From Streptomyces alboniger (GTDB lineage: Bacteria; Actinomycetota; Actinomycetes; Streptomycetales; Streptomycetaceae): DNA of 64,000 nt. Location of the stretch: the NCBI RefSeq assembly GCF_008704395.1, contig NZ_CP023695.1, positions 2,852,001 through 2,916,000 of the forward strand, written 5' to 3'. Position 1 is the first letter of the stretch. The number at the start of each line of letters is the position of its first letter. Shown piece by piece: positions 42,121 through 50,475 of this stretch. Both the position numbers and the translations under genes were made by a program. The notes beneath the pieces are model-generated. The model saw only the letters and a list, made by a program, of their open reading frames with translations, was not told the DNA's origin and did not search any database.

Positions 42121-43278
42121 GTGTCGGACGGCGTGAAGGAACCCGTGGCCGCCCCGTTCCTGCTGAGGGTCCTCGGCGTCCTCATCGGCTGCCTCACCGC
42201 CCTGCTCGGACTCGTCTACTTCCTCGTCGCCGGGGCCGCCCTCGGCGCCTTCCTGCTCTCGCCGTCCACCCGGGGCCGCGCCCACGCGCTGCTCGCCTCG
42301 GGCGCGCGCAGGCTCACCGGTCTGGAGCGGCGGCGCCGGTCCGTCTTCTTCCACGACACGTTCCCCGAGCACCACGCCTCCGACCAGCAGATCCTGCGCT
42401 ACCTCGCGGCCCGTACGTACTCCGGGCTGCTCTGCGGTGTCGTGGTCGGCCTCGTCGACTTCGGCGCGGTCCTCGCGGGGATCTTCGCGGTCTCGCTCGC
42501 CACCCACTCCTCGATGACCTGGGTGGACGTCGTCAGCCAGGTCGTCCTCGGCGGCACCCTGCTCTTCCTCGCCGTGCAGGGGCTGCGCGCGCTCACCGAC
42601 CAGGACGCCCGGCTCGCCCGCGAGTGCTTCGGCCCCTCCGAGCGGGAACTGATGCAGCGGCGCATCGACGAACTGGCCACCAGCCGCGCCGCCGTCGTCC
42701 GCGCCGTCGACGACGAGCGGCGCCGCGTCGAGCGCGACCTGCACGACGGCGTCCAGCAACGGCTCGTCGCCCTCGCCATGCTGCTCGGCCGGGCCCGCCG
42801 CGGCCGCACTCCGGAACGGGCCGACGCACTCCTGGAGCAGGCCCACAAGGAAGCCCGGGAAGTCCTCACCGAACTGCGCGAAGTGGCCTGGCGGATCTAC
42901 CCAAGCGCCCTCGACCACCTCGGCCTGCGCGAGGCGCTGGGCGGCGTGTCGGAGCGGTGCGCCCTTCCCGTACGCATGGAGTACGACGTACCGGATCCGC
43001 TGCCGTCCACCGTCGAGACCGCCGCCTACTTCGTCGTGTCGGAGGCCGTGACCAACGCCGCCAAGCACTCCTCGGCCGAGGAGGTCTCCGTACGCGTCAC
43101 TGCGAGCGGGGCCCGCCTGACCGTGCTCGTCCGGGACAGCGGAACCGGCGGCGCCGATCCCGCCGGCAGCGGCCTGACCGGCCTGCGCAGCCGGGTCGCC
43201 GCGCTCGACGGCACACTGCACGTCGACAGCCCCCTCGGGGGACCCACCACCATCACCGCGGAGCTGCCGTGCGCGTAA
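42121..43278 (+). CDS. NarL-type sensor histidine kinase (pair 1)
   Basis: 385 residues. Four membrane spans in the first 165 residues. HisKA_3 phosphoacceptor RRRVERDLHDGVQQRLVALAM, then HATPase (YFVVSEAVTNAAKHSSAEEV, VRDSGTGGADPAGSGLTGLRSRV). GTG 42121 with AGGGG upstream, 10 nt after dedA. Overlaps its response regulator by 10 nt. Paralogous to the kinase at 44969-46273, which faces it. Confidence 0.92.
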   Translation: MSDGVKEPVAAPFLLRVLGVLIGCLTALLGLVYFLVAGAALGAFLLSPSTRGRAHALLASGARRLTGLERRRRSVFFHDTFPEHHASDQQILRYLAARTYSGLLCGVVVGLVDFGAVLAGIFAVSLATHSSMTWVDVVSQVVLGGTLLFLAVQGLRALTDQDARLARECFGPSERELMQRRIDELATSRAAVVRAVDDERRRVERDLHDGVQQRLVALAMLLGRARRGRTPERADALLEQAHKEAREVLTELREVAWRIYPSALDHLGLREALGGVSERCALPVRMEYDVPDPLPSTVETAAYFVVSEAVTNAAKHSSAEEVSVRVTASGARLTVLVRDSGTGGADPAGSGLTGLRSRVAALDGTLHVDSPLGGPTTITAELPCA

Positions 43279-43913
43279 TCCTCGCCGAGGACTCGACCCT
43301 GCTGCGGGAGGGCCTGGTCCGGCTGCTCGCCGAGGAGGGCCACGAGGTCCTCGCCGCCGTGGGCGACGCCGAAGCGCTGCTCGCGGAGGTCGAGGCGAGG
43401 GCGCCGGACGTCGTCGTCACCGACATCCGCATGCCGCCGGACCACACCGACGGGGGCCTGCGCGCCGCGGTGCGGATCCGCGAGCGGCGCCCCGAGATCG
43501 GCGTACTCGTCCTCTCCCAGTACGTGGAGCGCAACTACGCGACGCAGCTGCTCACTTCGAGCGCCGAACGGGTCGGCTACCTCCTCAAGGACCGGGTCGC
43601 GCAGGTCGAGGAGTTCCTGGAGGCGCTGGAGCGGGTGCATGCGGGCGGTGCCGCCATCGACCCCGAGGTCGTACGGCAGTTGCTGATCCGCACCACGCAC
43701 AGCGACCCGCTGACCCGCCTCACCCCACGCGAGCGGACCGTCCTAGAGGCACTCGCGGAGGGCCACACCAACGCGGCGATCGGGCAGAAGCTGCACATCT
43801 CGCTGAGCGCGGTGGAGAAGAACCTCAACGCGATCTTCGACAAGCTGGGTCTGTCCCGGACCGAGGGGTACAGCAGGCGAGTGCTGGCGGTTCTGCGGTA
43901 CTTGGAGTCCTGA
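43269..43913 (+). CDS. NarL/FixJ-family response regulator (pair 1)
   Basis: 214 residues. Receiver VRVILAEDSTLLREGLVRLL with Asp in VVVTDIRMPPDHTDGG and Lys in GYLLKDRVAQ. LuxR-type helix-turn-helix LTPRERTVLEALAEGHTNAAIGQKLHIS. GTG 43269 overlaps the kinase. Clearly paralogous to the regulator at 44331-45005. Its stop codon lies in a 20-bp tandem duplication. Confidence 0.93.
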   Translation: MRVILAEDSTLLREGLVRLLAEEGHEVLAAVGDAEALLAEVEARAPDVVVTDIRMPPDHTDGGLRAAVRIRERRPEIGVLVLSQYVERNYATQLLTSSAERVGYLLKDRVAQVEEFLEALERVHAGGAAIDPEVVRQLLIRTTHSDPLTRLTPRERTVLEALAEGHTNAAIGQKLHISLSAVEKNLNAIFDKLGLSRTEGYSRRVLAVLRYLES

Positions 43914-43938
43914 GGGGGTACTTGGAGTCCTGAGGGGC
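43899..43938. repeat. 20-bp tandem duplication spanning a stop codon
   Basis: TACTTGGAGTCCTGAGGGGG at 43899-43918 is followed directly by a copy with one difference at 43919-43938. The copied unit holds the last codons and TGA of the response regulator gene. Confidence 0.9.
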
Positions 43939-43954
43939 CGGGTGGCGCGAGCGG

Positions 43955-44263
43955 CTACGACAATACGACCCCGTCCATGACCAGCGCCGCCGCGAGCCCC
44001 GCGGCCAGGAGCCAGGTGCCGAGCCTGGTCCGGCCGCGGCGGCTCAGCTCGATCACACCGCCGCACAGGATGAGCAGCAGCCCGTACACCCCGACGACCA
44101 GCACGGACGACCGGCTCGCCAGACGCAGCGCGAGGACCACGGCCGCCGCGGCCATCAGCAACGAGGCCGCCGCGATGCGGGCGCGGCGGGCGCGGGCGGC
44201 AGGGGTGGGGCCGGGGGGCGGGGTGTCGCTGCCCGGGGTGTCGGGCTGGTCGGGCGTGCTCAT
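43955..44263 (-). CDS. small two-span membrane protein, hypothetical
   Basis: 102 residues from ATG 44263. Pro-rich N-terminus, then hydrophobic segments IAAASLLMAAAAVVLALRLA, VLVVGVYGLLLILCGGVIEL and TWLLAAGLAAALVMDGVVL (two to three spans). No family recognised. It lies between the two convergent two-component systems. Confidence 0.65.
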   Translation of the reverse strand: MSTPDQPDTPGSDTPPPGPTPAARARRARIAAASLLMAAAAVVLALRLASRSSVLVVGVYGLLLILCGGVIELSRRGRTRLGTWLLAAGLAAALVMDGVVLS

Positions 44264-44330
44264 GGTTGTGGATCGTAATCGCTCACGCGAGCGGGGGGGC
44301 GGAGACTTGTGTGCGTTCACCACGGATCCC

Positions 44331-45005
44331 TCACCCCCGCAGATAGGCGAGGACCGCGAGCACCCTGCGGTGGGTTCCGGCCGCCGGAGGGAGGTTCAGC
44401 TTCCCGAGGACGTTCCCGATGTGCTTTCCCACGGCCGCTTCCGAGATGACCAGTTCGTCGGCGATCGCCGCGTTCGACCTGCCCTCGGCGACCAGCGCGA
44501 GCACCTCGCGCTCGCGCGGCGTCAGCAGCCCCAGCGGATCGCGTCGCCGCCGCAGCAACTGCCGTACGACTTCCGGATCGACGACCGTCCCTCCCTCCGC
44601 GACCCGCACGAGCCCCTCGACGAACTGCTCGACCTGTCCCACGCGGTCCTTGAGCAGATAGCCGACGCCGGTGCCGTCGCCGGTGTCCAGCAGCTCGGCG
44701 GCGTACGACCGTTGCACGTACTGGCTCAGTACGAGCACCGGCAGCGTCGGCCGCTCCGCCCTGAGCGCGACCGCCGCCCGCAGCCCCTCGTCCTGGAAAC
44801 CGGGCGGCATCCGCACATCGGTGACGACGATGTCCGGTTCGTACGCCGACACGGCGTCCCGCAGCGCGTCCGCGTCGCCGACCGCGGCGACCGTCTCGTG
44901 CCCGAAGCGGCCGAGGACGCCGATCAGACCCTCGCGCAGCAGCACGCTGTCCTCGGCGAGGACAACTCTCAGGCTTCGCGGGCGGACTGGGCTTGGGGTT
45001 CGCAC
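44331..45005 (-). CDS. NarL/FixJ-family response regulator (pair 2)
   Basis: 224 residues from GTG 45005; a later start near the receiver is possible. Receiver LRVVLAEDSVLLREGLIGVL with Asp in IVVTDVRMPPGFQDEG and Lys in GYLLKDRVGQ. LuxR helix-turn-helix LTPREREVLALVAEGRSNAAIADELVIS. Its start lies 37 nt inside the kinase gene, so the two are coupled. Close paralogue of the regulator of pair 1. Confidence 0.92.
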   Translation of the reverse strand: MRTPSPVRPRSLRVVLAEDSVLLREGLIGVLGRFGHETVAAVGDADALRDAVSAYEPDIVVTDVRMPPGFQDEGLRAAVALRAERPTLPVLVLSQYVQRSYAAELLDTGDGTGVGYLLKDRVGQVEQFVEGLVRVAEGGTVVDPEVVRQLLRRRRDPLGLLTPREREVLALVAEGRSNAAIADELVISEAAVGKHIGNVLGKLNLPPAAGTHRRVLAVLAYLRG

Positions 45006-46273
45006 GGGATCTCCACGGACAGGGTGGTCGGGCCGCCCTGGGGGCTGGTGACCGTCAGTGTGCCATCGAGGACGGCGAGGCGGTCGGCGAGGCCGGTGAG
45101 CCCCGTACCGCGGTCGGGGTCGGCGCCGCCGCGGCCGTCGTCGCACACGTCGACGCGGAGGGCGCCGTCCGTGTGGGCGGCGGTGATGCGGACCCGGGTC
45201 GCGCCGCTGTGCTTGCCGACGTTGGCGAGTGCCTCGCGGACGGCGAAGTACCCGGCGGACTCCACGGTTTCGGGCAGGCGCGGCAGTCGGACGCCGGCCG
45301 TCTCCACGGGTACGGGGCAGCGGTCCGCCACGTCCTCGATGGCCGCGGCCAGGCCGTAGTCGGCGAGAACCTGCGGGTGGATGCCGTGGATCAGCTCGCG
45401 CAGCTCGGCGAGGACGCGGCCCGCCTCGTCGTGGGCGGTGGCCAGCCTGTCGGCGAGGGCACTGCCGGGGGCGGCGTCGAGCCGGGCGAGACCCAGGCTC
45501 ATCGTGAGCGCGACCAGCCGTTGCTGCGCGCCGTCGTGCAAGTCGCGTTCGATGCGGCGCCGCTCGGCCTCGAAGGCGTCGACGAGGCGGGCCCTGGAGC
45601 GGGTGACCTCGGCGAGGCCCGCGGCGAGTTCGGAGTCGCGCGGGGAGAGCAGGAGGCGGGCGAACACGGCGCGGGCGGCGGCGTAGGCGCCGAGGGGGTG
45701 GGCCAGTACGAGAAGCAGTGCCAGGCCGAGGAGCGCGGTGGCGCCGGCCGCCGGGTAGGCGTCGACGAGCCACAGCTTGGCGGGGCGGATGCCGTTGCCG
45801 GGACCGCCGACGGCGGCGAGGTGGGCGGGGGCGGCGACGAGGAGGGCGGGGAAGGCGACGGTGCAGGCCAGGACGGTGAGGTCCAGGAGCCACAGGACGA
45901 GGGCGAACAGGACGGTGTAGGCGAGTTCGCGCCAGGTGGCCTGCTCTTTCAGGCGGAGCCGGAACCAGGCCGGGATGCCGGGGGCTTTGGGGGTGCGGTG
46001 GGGAGAGGGGGCGGGGGCGGGGTCGACGAGCAGCAGGCGGCGGCGTTCGAGGGCGGCGACGGGGATGCCGGTGAGGGGAAGGGCGGCGAGGAGGGGGAGC
46101 CCGACGAGTACGAGGGTGAGCGCGGCGCCCACGGCGGTCAGGGCGAGGCCCACCACCAAGGTGAGGGCGCCGAGGAGGGCCCCGCCCAGCAGGTACGCGC
46201 CGCTGCGCCACGGCGCGGTGCTTGTCAGATACCGCCGCCGCGCCAGCTCGGTCCATACGCTGTGCTGGGGCAT
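44969..46273 (-). CDS. NarL-type sensor histidine kinase (pair 2)
   Basis: 434 residues from ATG 46273. Hydrophobic N-terminal half with at least four spans (GAYLLGGALLGALTLVVGLA, LVGLPLLAALPLTGIPVAAL, VLFALVLWLLDLTVLACTVA, GATALLGLALLLVLAHPLG). HisKA_3 RRRIERDLHDGAQQRLVALTM. HATPase YFAVREALANVGKHSGATRV and VCDDGRGGADPDRGTGLTGLADRL. The N-terminal DUF-like sensor is common in Streptomyces kinases; signal unknown. Confidence 0.92.
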   Translation of the reverse strand: MPQHSVWTELARRRYLTSTAPWRSGAYLLGGALLGALTLVVGLALTAVGAALTLVLVGLPLLAALPLTGIPVAALERRRLLLVDPAPAPSPHRTPKAPGIPAWFRLRLKEQATWRELAYTVLFALVLWLLDLTVLACTVAFPALLVAAPAHLAAVGGPGNGIRPAKLWLVDAYPAAGATALLGLALLLVLAHPLGAYAAARAVFARLLLSPRDSELAAGLAEVTRSRARLVDAFEAERRRIERDLHDGAQQRLVALTMSLGLARLDAAPGSALADRLATAHDEAGRVLAELRELIHGIHPQVLADYGLAAAIEDVADRCPVPVETAGVRLPRLPETVESAGYFAVREALANVGKHSGATRVRITAAHTDGALRVDVCDDGRGGADPDRGTGLTGLADRLAVLDGTLTVTSPQGGPTTLSVEIPCEPQAQSAREA

Positions 46274-46374
46274 GGCTTCTACGGTAGGCGGGGGTGCCCC
46301 GCGTACGCCGCGAGATCGTGCACGGCGTACGCGGGTCCTGCCCGCGAGGTGGGGGGAAGTTCCTGGGAGAGCAC

Positions 46375-46977
46375 TCAGAACTTGACGTCCGAGCAGGCGT
46401 AGAACGCGTTCGCCGTGTCCGCGATCGTCCAGACCGCGACGATCACGTGGTGCCCGCTGCGGCCGCCGGGGATGGTGCCGCTGTGCGAGAGGGTCGCGGG
46501 TGGCTGCTGACTGTTGTACGGAACGCTGAGGAACGGCGTGGTGTCCAGGGCGGCCCTGGTCACCGGCTTGCTGTCGTCCCAACCCTGCTTGGTGATGTAG
46601 TACTTGAAGTCCGTGGTGCGGTGGCGCGCGGTGAACTGCCAGCGGAACGTGTAGTTCTGGCCGCCGCTCACCGAAGTCGTGGGCCAGGCCCCGCCCCCTG
46701 GTGTCCGGGGCGAGTTGAGCTGGTTGAAGCCGGCTATGCCCGCCGAACAGATCTTGCCGTCCGCGGGGCCGCCCGCCGGGAAGCCCTTGGGGCCCTCGAC
46801 GCTCTGCGGTTCGTACTGTATGGAACCGCAGTTGGTCACCACGCCCTTGGCGCAGTTGATCTGACGACTGGCCGGCAGATCCGTGTATCCGTGGCTGCTG
46901 GCGCCACCGGCGGAGAGCGCGAACGCGCCGACCGTGGTGAGGCCGACCATGGCCGCGTACATCTTCTTGTTTCGCAT
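46375..46977 (-). CDS. AA10 lytic polysaccharide monooxygenase (chitin-active type)
   Basis: 200 residues: signal peptide ending ASS, then mature His29 (HGYTDLPASRQINCAKG), the N-terminal copper-brace His. The second copper His is in WQFTARHRTTDFKYYITKQGWD. No extra carbohydrate-binding module. AGGAGCGG precedes the ATG. A DasR-box palindrome lies 50 nt upstream. In S. coelicolor the LPMO next to the csl locus (SCO2833 by memory) has been linked to chitin binding and to apical glycan deposition. Secreted copper enzyme cleaving crystalline glycan. Confidence 0.93.
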   Translation of the reverse strand: MRNKKMYAAMVGLTTVGAFALSAGGASSHGYTDLPASRQINCAKGVVTNCGSIQYEPQSVEGPKGFPAGGPADGKICSAGIAGFNQLNSPRTPGGGAWPTTSVSGGQNYTFRWQFTARHRTTDFKYYITKQGWDDSKPVTRAALDTTPFLSVPYNSQQPPATLSHSGTIPGGRSGHHVIVAVWTIADTANAFYACSDVKF

Positions 46978-47027
46978 GTGCCGCTCCTGACCGAACGTGG
47001 GGGTTCCGTGGGACGTGCGCGCACTGC

Positions 47028-47037
47028 GGTCTAGACC
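47028..47037. promoter_or_regulatory. DasR responsive element (dre) upstream of the LPMO
   Basis: GGTCTAGACC, the core of the DasR consensus (A/T)(C/G)TGGTCTAGACCA(C/G)(A/T). Here it reads GCGGTCTAGACCAAGT: the right half-site is kept, the left has C for T. DasR is the GlcNAc-6-phosphate/GlcN-6-phosphate-responsive GntR repressor of chitin genes. Confidence 0.8.
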
Positions 47038-47186
47038 AAGTCTCAGATTATTGGCGTTAGTTGAACATGTCCATACCAAGCGGGGAGGGGATCGCCCCGC
47101 CTCGTCCGGTGGTCTTTCGCGGGTGTTCACCGTGGGGCGCGACCGCCCTGCCGGGGCCCCCGGCGCATACCGGCGTTTACTTGCGC

Positions 47187-48518
47187 CTACTGGCGCTCTC
47201 CGTGGCCCGTGTAGAACGCCACCGTCAGGTCCTTCACCAACGCCTTGCGCTCGTAGTCGTCCAGTTCCACGAGGCCCCTCGTGGTCAGCCGCGTCACGGT
47301 GTCCTCGACCGAGTCGACCACGGAGGTCAGGACGGTGTCGCGGTGCCGCGCGTCGATCGCCGCGACCCGGCGGCGCTGCATCGCGGCGGCCAGCTCGGGC
47401 GCGTACTCGATGCGGGTCGGCTGGGCCGAGAAGACCTCGATGCCGACCGCCTCCGCGTCGGCCGCGAGCGTCCGGGTCAGGGCCGCGGCGACGGCGTCGG
47501 CGTCGCGCAAGGTGGGAGCATCGCCCGGGGTGGAGGCGGCGCCCACGCCGGGGGTGTCGCCCGAGCCGGGGGTGTCGCCCGAGCCGGGGGTGTCGTCGTG
47601 GAACGCGTCGGCGGGCAGCCGCGACAGCACGCGGGCCGTCGTCGCCTCCACGCACTCCCGCAGATACTCCTGGTAATCCTCCACCGCGAGCGTCGCCTTC
47701 GCGGCGTCCTTGACCCGCCATACGACGAGGACGACGACGCGGAGCGCGACCCCCGCGCGGTCCACGGCGGGCATCGGCTCGCTCCTCCAGTGCCGCAGGC
47801 GCACATCGACGCGGCGACGCAGCAGCAGGGGGTTCACCCACATGAGGCCGGTGCGGCGGACGGTGCCGCGGTAACGGCCGAAGAGGCTGAGCACCCACGC
47901 CCTGCCGACCCTCCCCCGCGCCAGCCCGCCGAACCCGAAGAGGGCGAGCGCCCCCGAAGCGGCGAGCGAGACCCACTGCGCGGCTCCGAGCCCGACACCC
48001 CCGTACCCGTAGCCGTACGCGCCCGGGTACGCGTACGGGTACCCGCCCCCGTAGCCGGGCGGCGCGGCCAGGCGCAGCAAGGGCTCGGGCAGCGCCCCCG
48101 CCCACCACAGCGAGAGCGCGCACCCCGCGACACCCGCGCACCCGCCGAGCACCCCGGCGAGGCCGGGCAGCACCCGGGCCCGCCGCTCGACGAGGGCGGG
48201 GTCGACTTCGGGCACGGGGTGCGCCGTGGCCTCGGCGGGGGCGGCGAGCACGGCGGACCCGGATGCAGTCGCGGACGCGGTAGCGGTCGCGGGCCGTCGC
48301 GTCGCGCGGGGCTGCTCCCCCGTGCCCTGTCTGCGCCGCACCACGGCGGGCGGCAGGGGAACGCCCGCCGCGTCCTCCGGGTCGTCACGGAAGAGGAGGT
48401 GGACGGGGATCTCGGTGGTGGCCTCGCTCTGGATCACCCGCGGCGGCCGCGCGGCGGCCGGCTCGGGCGCCCCGCCGGGCTGCGGGGACTGTGGCTGTGA
48501 AGCTGCCGTCGCACTCAT
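47187..48518 (-). CDS. SPFH/band-7 domain membrane protein
   Basis: 443 residues. Disordered Pro/Ala-rich N-terminus (about 1-110), two hydrophobic segments (LPGLAGVLGGCAGVAGCALSLWWAGAL and WVSLAASGALALFGFGGLA) separated by a Gly/Tyr/Pro-rich stretch, then an SPFH domain (TVRRTGLMWVNPLLLRRRVDVRLRHW to VGIEVFSAQPTRIEYAPELAAAMQRR). A repeated DTPGSG hexapeptide inserts in the domain. Probably a flotillin-like scaffold. ATG at 48518 lies in the first unit of a 17-bp tandem repeat that forms its 5' leader. Confidence 0.85.
   Translation of the reverse strand: MSATAASQPQSPQPGGAPEPAAARPPRVIQSEATTEIPVHLLFRDDPEDAAGVPLPPAVVRRRQGTGEQPRATRRPATATASATASGSAVLAAPAEATAHPVPEVDPALVERRARVLPGLAGVLGGCAGVAGCALSLWWAGALPEPLLRLAAPPGYGGGYPYAYPGAYGYGYGGVGLGAAQWVSLAASGALALFGFGGLARGRVGRAWVLSLFGRYRGTVRRTGLMWVNPLLLRRRVDVRLRHWRSEPMPAVDRAGVALRVVVLVVWRVKDAAKATLAVEDYQEYLRECVEATTARVLSRLPADAFHDDTPGSGDTPGSGDTPGVGAASTPGDAPTLRDADAVAAALTRTLAADAEAVGIEVFSAQPTRIEYAPELAAAMQRRRVAAIDARHRDTVLTSVVDSVEDTVTRLTTRGLVELDDYERKALVKDLTVAFYTGHGERQ
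47541..47594. repeat. three tandem 18-bp repeats inside the SPFH gene
   Basis: Units at 47541-47558, 47559-47576 and 47577-47594, consensus GCCCGAGCCGGGGGTGTC, in frame, encoding DTPGSG-type hexapeptides. Copy number is likely variable between strains. Confidence 0.88.
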
Positions 48519-48646
48519 TCGTGCCTCCGCCTCATTCGTGCCTCGGTCTCTTTCGCGACTCGGCCTGATTCGTCACTCGGCCTGATTGGTAACTCGGTCT
48601 CATTCGTGACTCGGTCTGGTTCGTGGCTCGGTCTCATTCGGCGTGC
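48514..48646. repeat. 17-bp tandem repeat array, about 7.8 units, in the SPFH leader
   Basis: Units start at 48514, 48531, 48548, 48565, 48582, 48599, 48616 and a partial one at 48633; consensus CTCATTCGTGACTCGGT. Seven units are complete with 1-4 changes each. The array begins over the SPFH start codon and ends about 40 nt from the stop of the next gene, filling nearly the whole 165-bp gap. Several units repeat the CAT that is the start codon on the minus strand. Confidence 0.92.
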
Positions 48647-48683
48647 AGCACCCCCCACGCCCGCACCACACCCAGCCACCCCC

Positions 48684-50093
48684 TCACCGGAACAACCGCC
48701 GCCACGTCTCCGGCCCCGGGTAGCCGTCCGCCGCCGCGCCCCGCCAGCCCTGGGCGCGCTGGAACGCCTCCACGTTCCGGCGGTCGCTCTCGGTCCAGCG
48801 CGGGCCGGGGCCCCGCGCGTAGTGCTTGCCGAAACCCTTCCTCACCAGTTGCCTGCCGAGGCGCTCGATCGCCGCGTGCGACTGGCCGGGGCGGAAGACA
48901 CCCCGGCCGGGGTAGCCGGGCGCCCCCTGCTCGGCGCCCGTGACAGGCCCCGCGCCGGGGCCCGCGCCGGGGCCCGTGCCGGCCCGGGGGATGTTCCGCC
49001 CCGTCCCCTTCATCAGGTACGACCACGTCGTCGGGCCCGGCAGGCCGTCCGCGGCGGTGCCCCGCCAGCCCTGCGCCAGCTGGAACGCCTGTGTGGCCCT
49101 GCGGTCCGCGTCCGTCCACAGCGGTCCCGGACCCGTCCGGTAGAAGCGCTTGCCGCCGCGGGCGACCAGGGCCTTGCCCAGCTGCGTCACGTACTTGTTG
49201 TTCGCCCCGGGGCCAAAGGACCGCGCCCCCGGATACCGCGTCACCGAGGAGCCCGAGCCGGCGACGGGCGCCTCCTCCACTCCCTTGAAGCGATAGGCCA
49301 CATAGCGGTCCGCATTCTCCCAGTAGGCATAGGGAGTCGCCTGTTTGCGGGCATGCGGGGGAGCCTGTTCGTACGCCACGTATTGCGCGCGCGTGGAGTC
49401 CGTCCAGCCCCCGAAAATCGTCACGTGCGATCCCTTGGTGGGGTTCGCCGGATTATGGAAGAGGAGAATGTCGCCGGGCTGGAGCTGGTCCTTGGTAATG
49501 GGCACCCCGTACTTGTCGAGGCTGCCCGTCCATTCGTTGCCGGACAGGTTCCAGGCCATCGAGACAAAGCCCGAGCAGTCCTGCCGGTAACCGTCGGTCC
49601 AGTACTTCTCCATGCTGTACGGCACCTTCGCGGTGATCCACGTCATGGCCCGCTCGATGATCGCCGTCCGGGTGATGGAGCGGTACGTCGAAGCCGCCGG
49701 GACGCCCGCGCCGCCGTGCAGCGGGCTCGCGCTGCCCTGCGGCGTGCCCGGCCCGTCGCTCGCCGGGCGGGGATCGGCCCGCCGGGCCGATGAATGGCCC
49801 CCCACCTCGACCGAAGCGACTCCCCCCGAAGCCGACCCAGCCGAAGTCACCCCACCGGACGCCACCCCACCCGACGCCACACCGCCCGCGGCCACCGCCG
49901 GCAGACTCTGACCGCCGAGCACCGTACCGGCCGCCGCCGCGAGGACCAGGGCGCGCCGCGTGCCGTGCGCCGCCGGATGGCCCCCGAGGCGCAACGGCAG
50001 CGCGTGCGCCATCGAGCGCCGCCAGTGAATACAGCCGGGGCAGTCGCAGTCGCTCTCGGGGTCGAATTCCTCGAATACCGGAGCGTCCTCCAT
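48684..50093 (-). CDS. NlpC/P60-like peptidoglycan protein with two C-terminal PG-binding repeats
   Basis: 469 residues from ATG 50093. The unusual N-terminus has EFDPESDCDCPGCIHWRR (C-x-C-x2-C) before a Tat-like hydrophobic signal (TRRALVLAAAAGTVLGGQSL). A Ser/Gly/Ala linker follows. The amidase-like domain has Cys in YRQDCSGFVSMAWNLSG and His in GSHVTIFGGW. Two repeated Trp-rich modules (LWTDADRRATQAFQLAQGWRG; RWTESDRRNVEAFQRAQGWRG) resemble actinobacterial peptidoglycan-binding domains. Probably a cell-wall hydrolase; it sits in the LPMO-csl neighbourhood. Confidence 0.85.
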   Translation of the reverse strand: MEDAPVFEEFDPESDCDCPGCIHWRRSMAHALPLRLGGHPAAHGTRRALVLAAAAGTVLGGQSLPAVAAGGVASGGVASGGVTSAGSASGGVASVEVGGHSSARRADPRPASDGPGTPQGSASPLHGGAGVPAASTYRSITRTAIIERAMTWITAKVPYSMEKYWTDGYRQDCSGFVSMAWNLSGNEWTGSLDKYGVPITKDQLQPGDILLFHNPANPTKGSHVTIFGGWTDSTRAQYVAYEQAPPHARKQATPYAYWENADRYVAYRFKGVEEAPVAGSGSSVTRYPGARSFGPGANNKYVTQLGKALVARGGKRFYRTGPGPLWTDADRRATQAFQLAQGWRGTAADGLPGPTTWSYLMKGTGRNIPRAGTGPGAGPGAGPVTGAEQGAPGYPGRGVFRPGQSHAAIERLGRQLVRKGFGKHYARGPGPRWTESDRRNVEAFQRAQGWRGAAADGYPGPETWRRLFR

Positions 50094-50322
50094 GCGATTC
50101 CCCTCACACCCCTGAAAAGAAAGTCCGCGCATCTGCACGTCCGTCAGTTTCTCAACTGTCCGGTGATACCGCATGTTGACGGTCCGAATGATGTATCCGG
50201 CCCCCGCGGCACCTCACGGCGCGCGCCTCGCTAGGCACGGGCGGCGCCCGGCAGGCACCCCGGGCGGCACCCGGTGGTCAGAGGCACCCCCGGACATCCG
50301 GTAGAGTTATCCAGGTCAGCAC

Positions 50323-50396
50323 GCGCCGCTAGCTCAGTTGGTTAGAGCAGCTGACTCTTAATCAGCGGGTCCGGGGTTCGAGTCCCTGGCGGCGCA
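50323..50396 (+). tRNA. tRNA-Lys (CTT anticodon), copy 3
   Basis: Same 74-nt sequence as copies 1 and 2; shares CAGACAG just downstream with copy 1. Confidence 0.97.
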
Positions 50397-50403
50397 CAGA
50401 CAG

Positions 50404-50435
50404 CGAAGGCCCTCCGTTCACGCGGGGGGCCTTCG
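50404..50435 (+). terminator. terminator of tRNA-Lys copy 3
   Basis: Hairpin CGAAGGCCCTCCG (50404-50416) with CGGGGGGCCTTCG (50423-50435), one G-T pair, six-nt loop. Confidence 0.85.
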
Positions 50436-50475
50436 TCGTGCTCACGCAAGGTCGACGTACCGCTACGGTTGCGCC

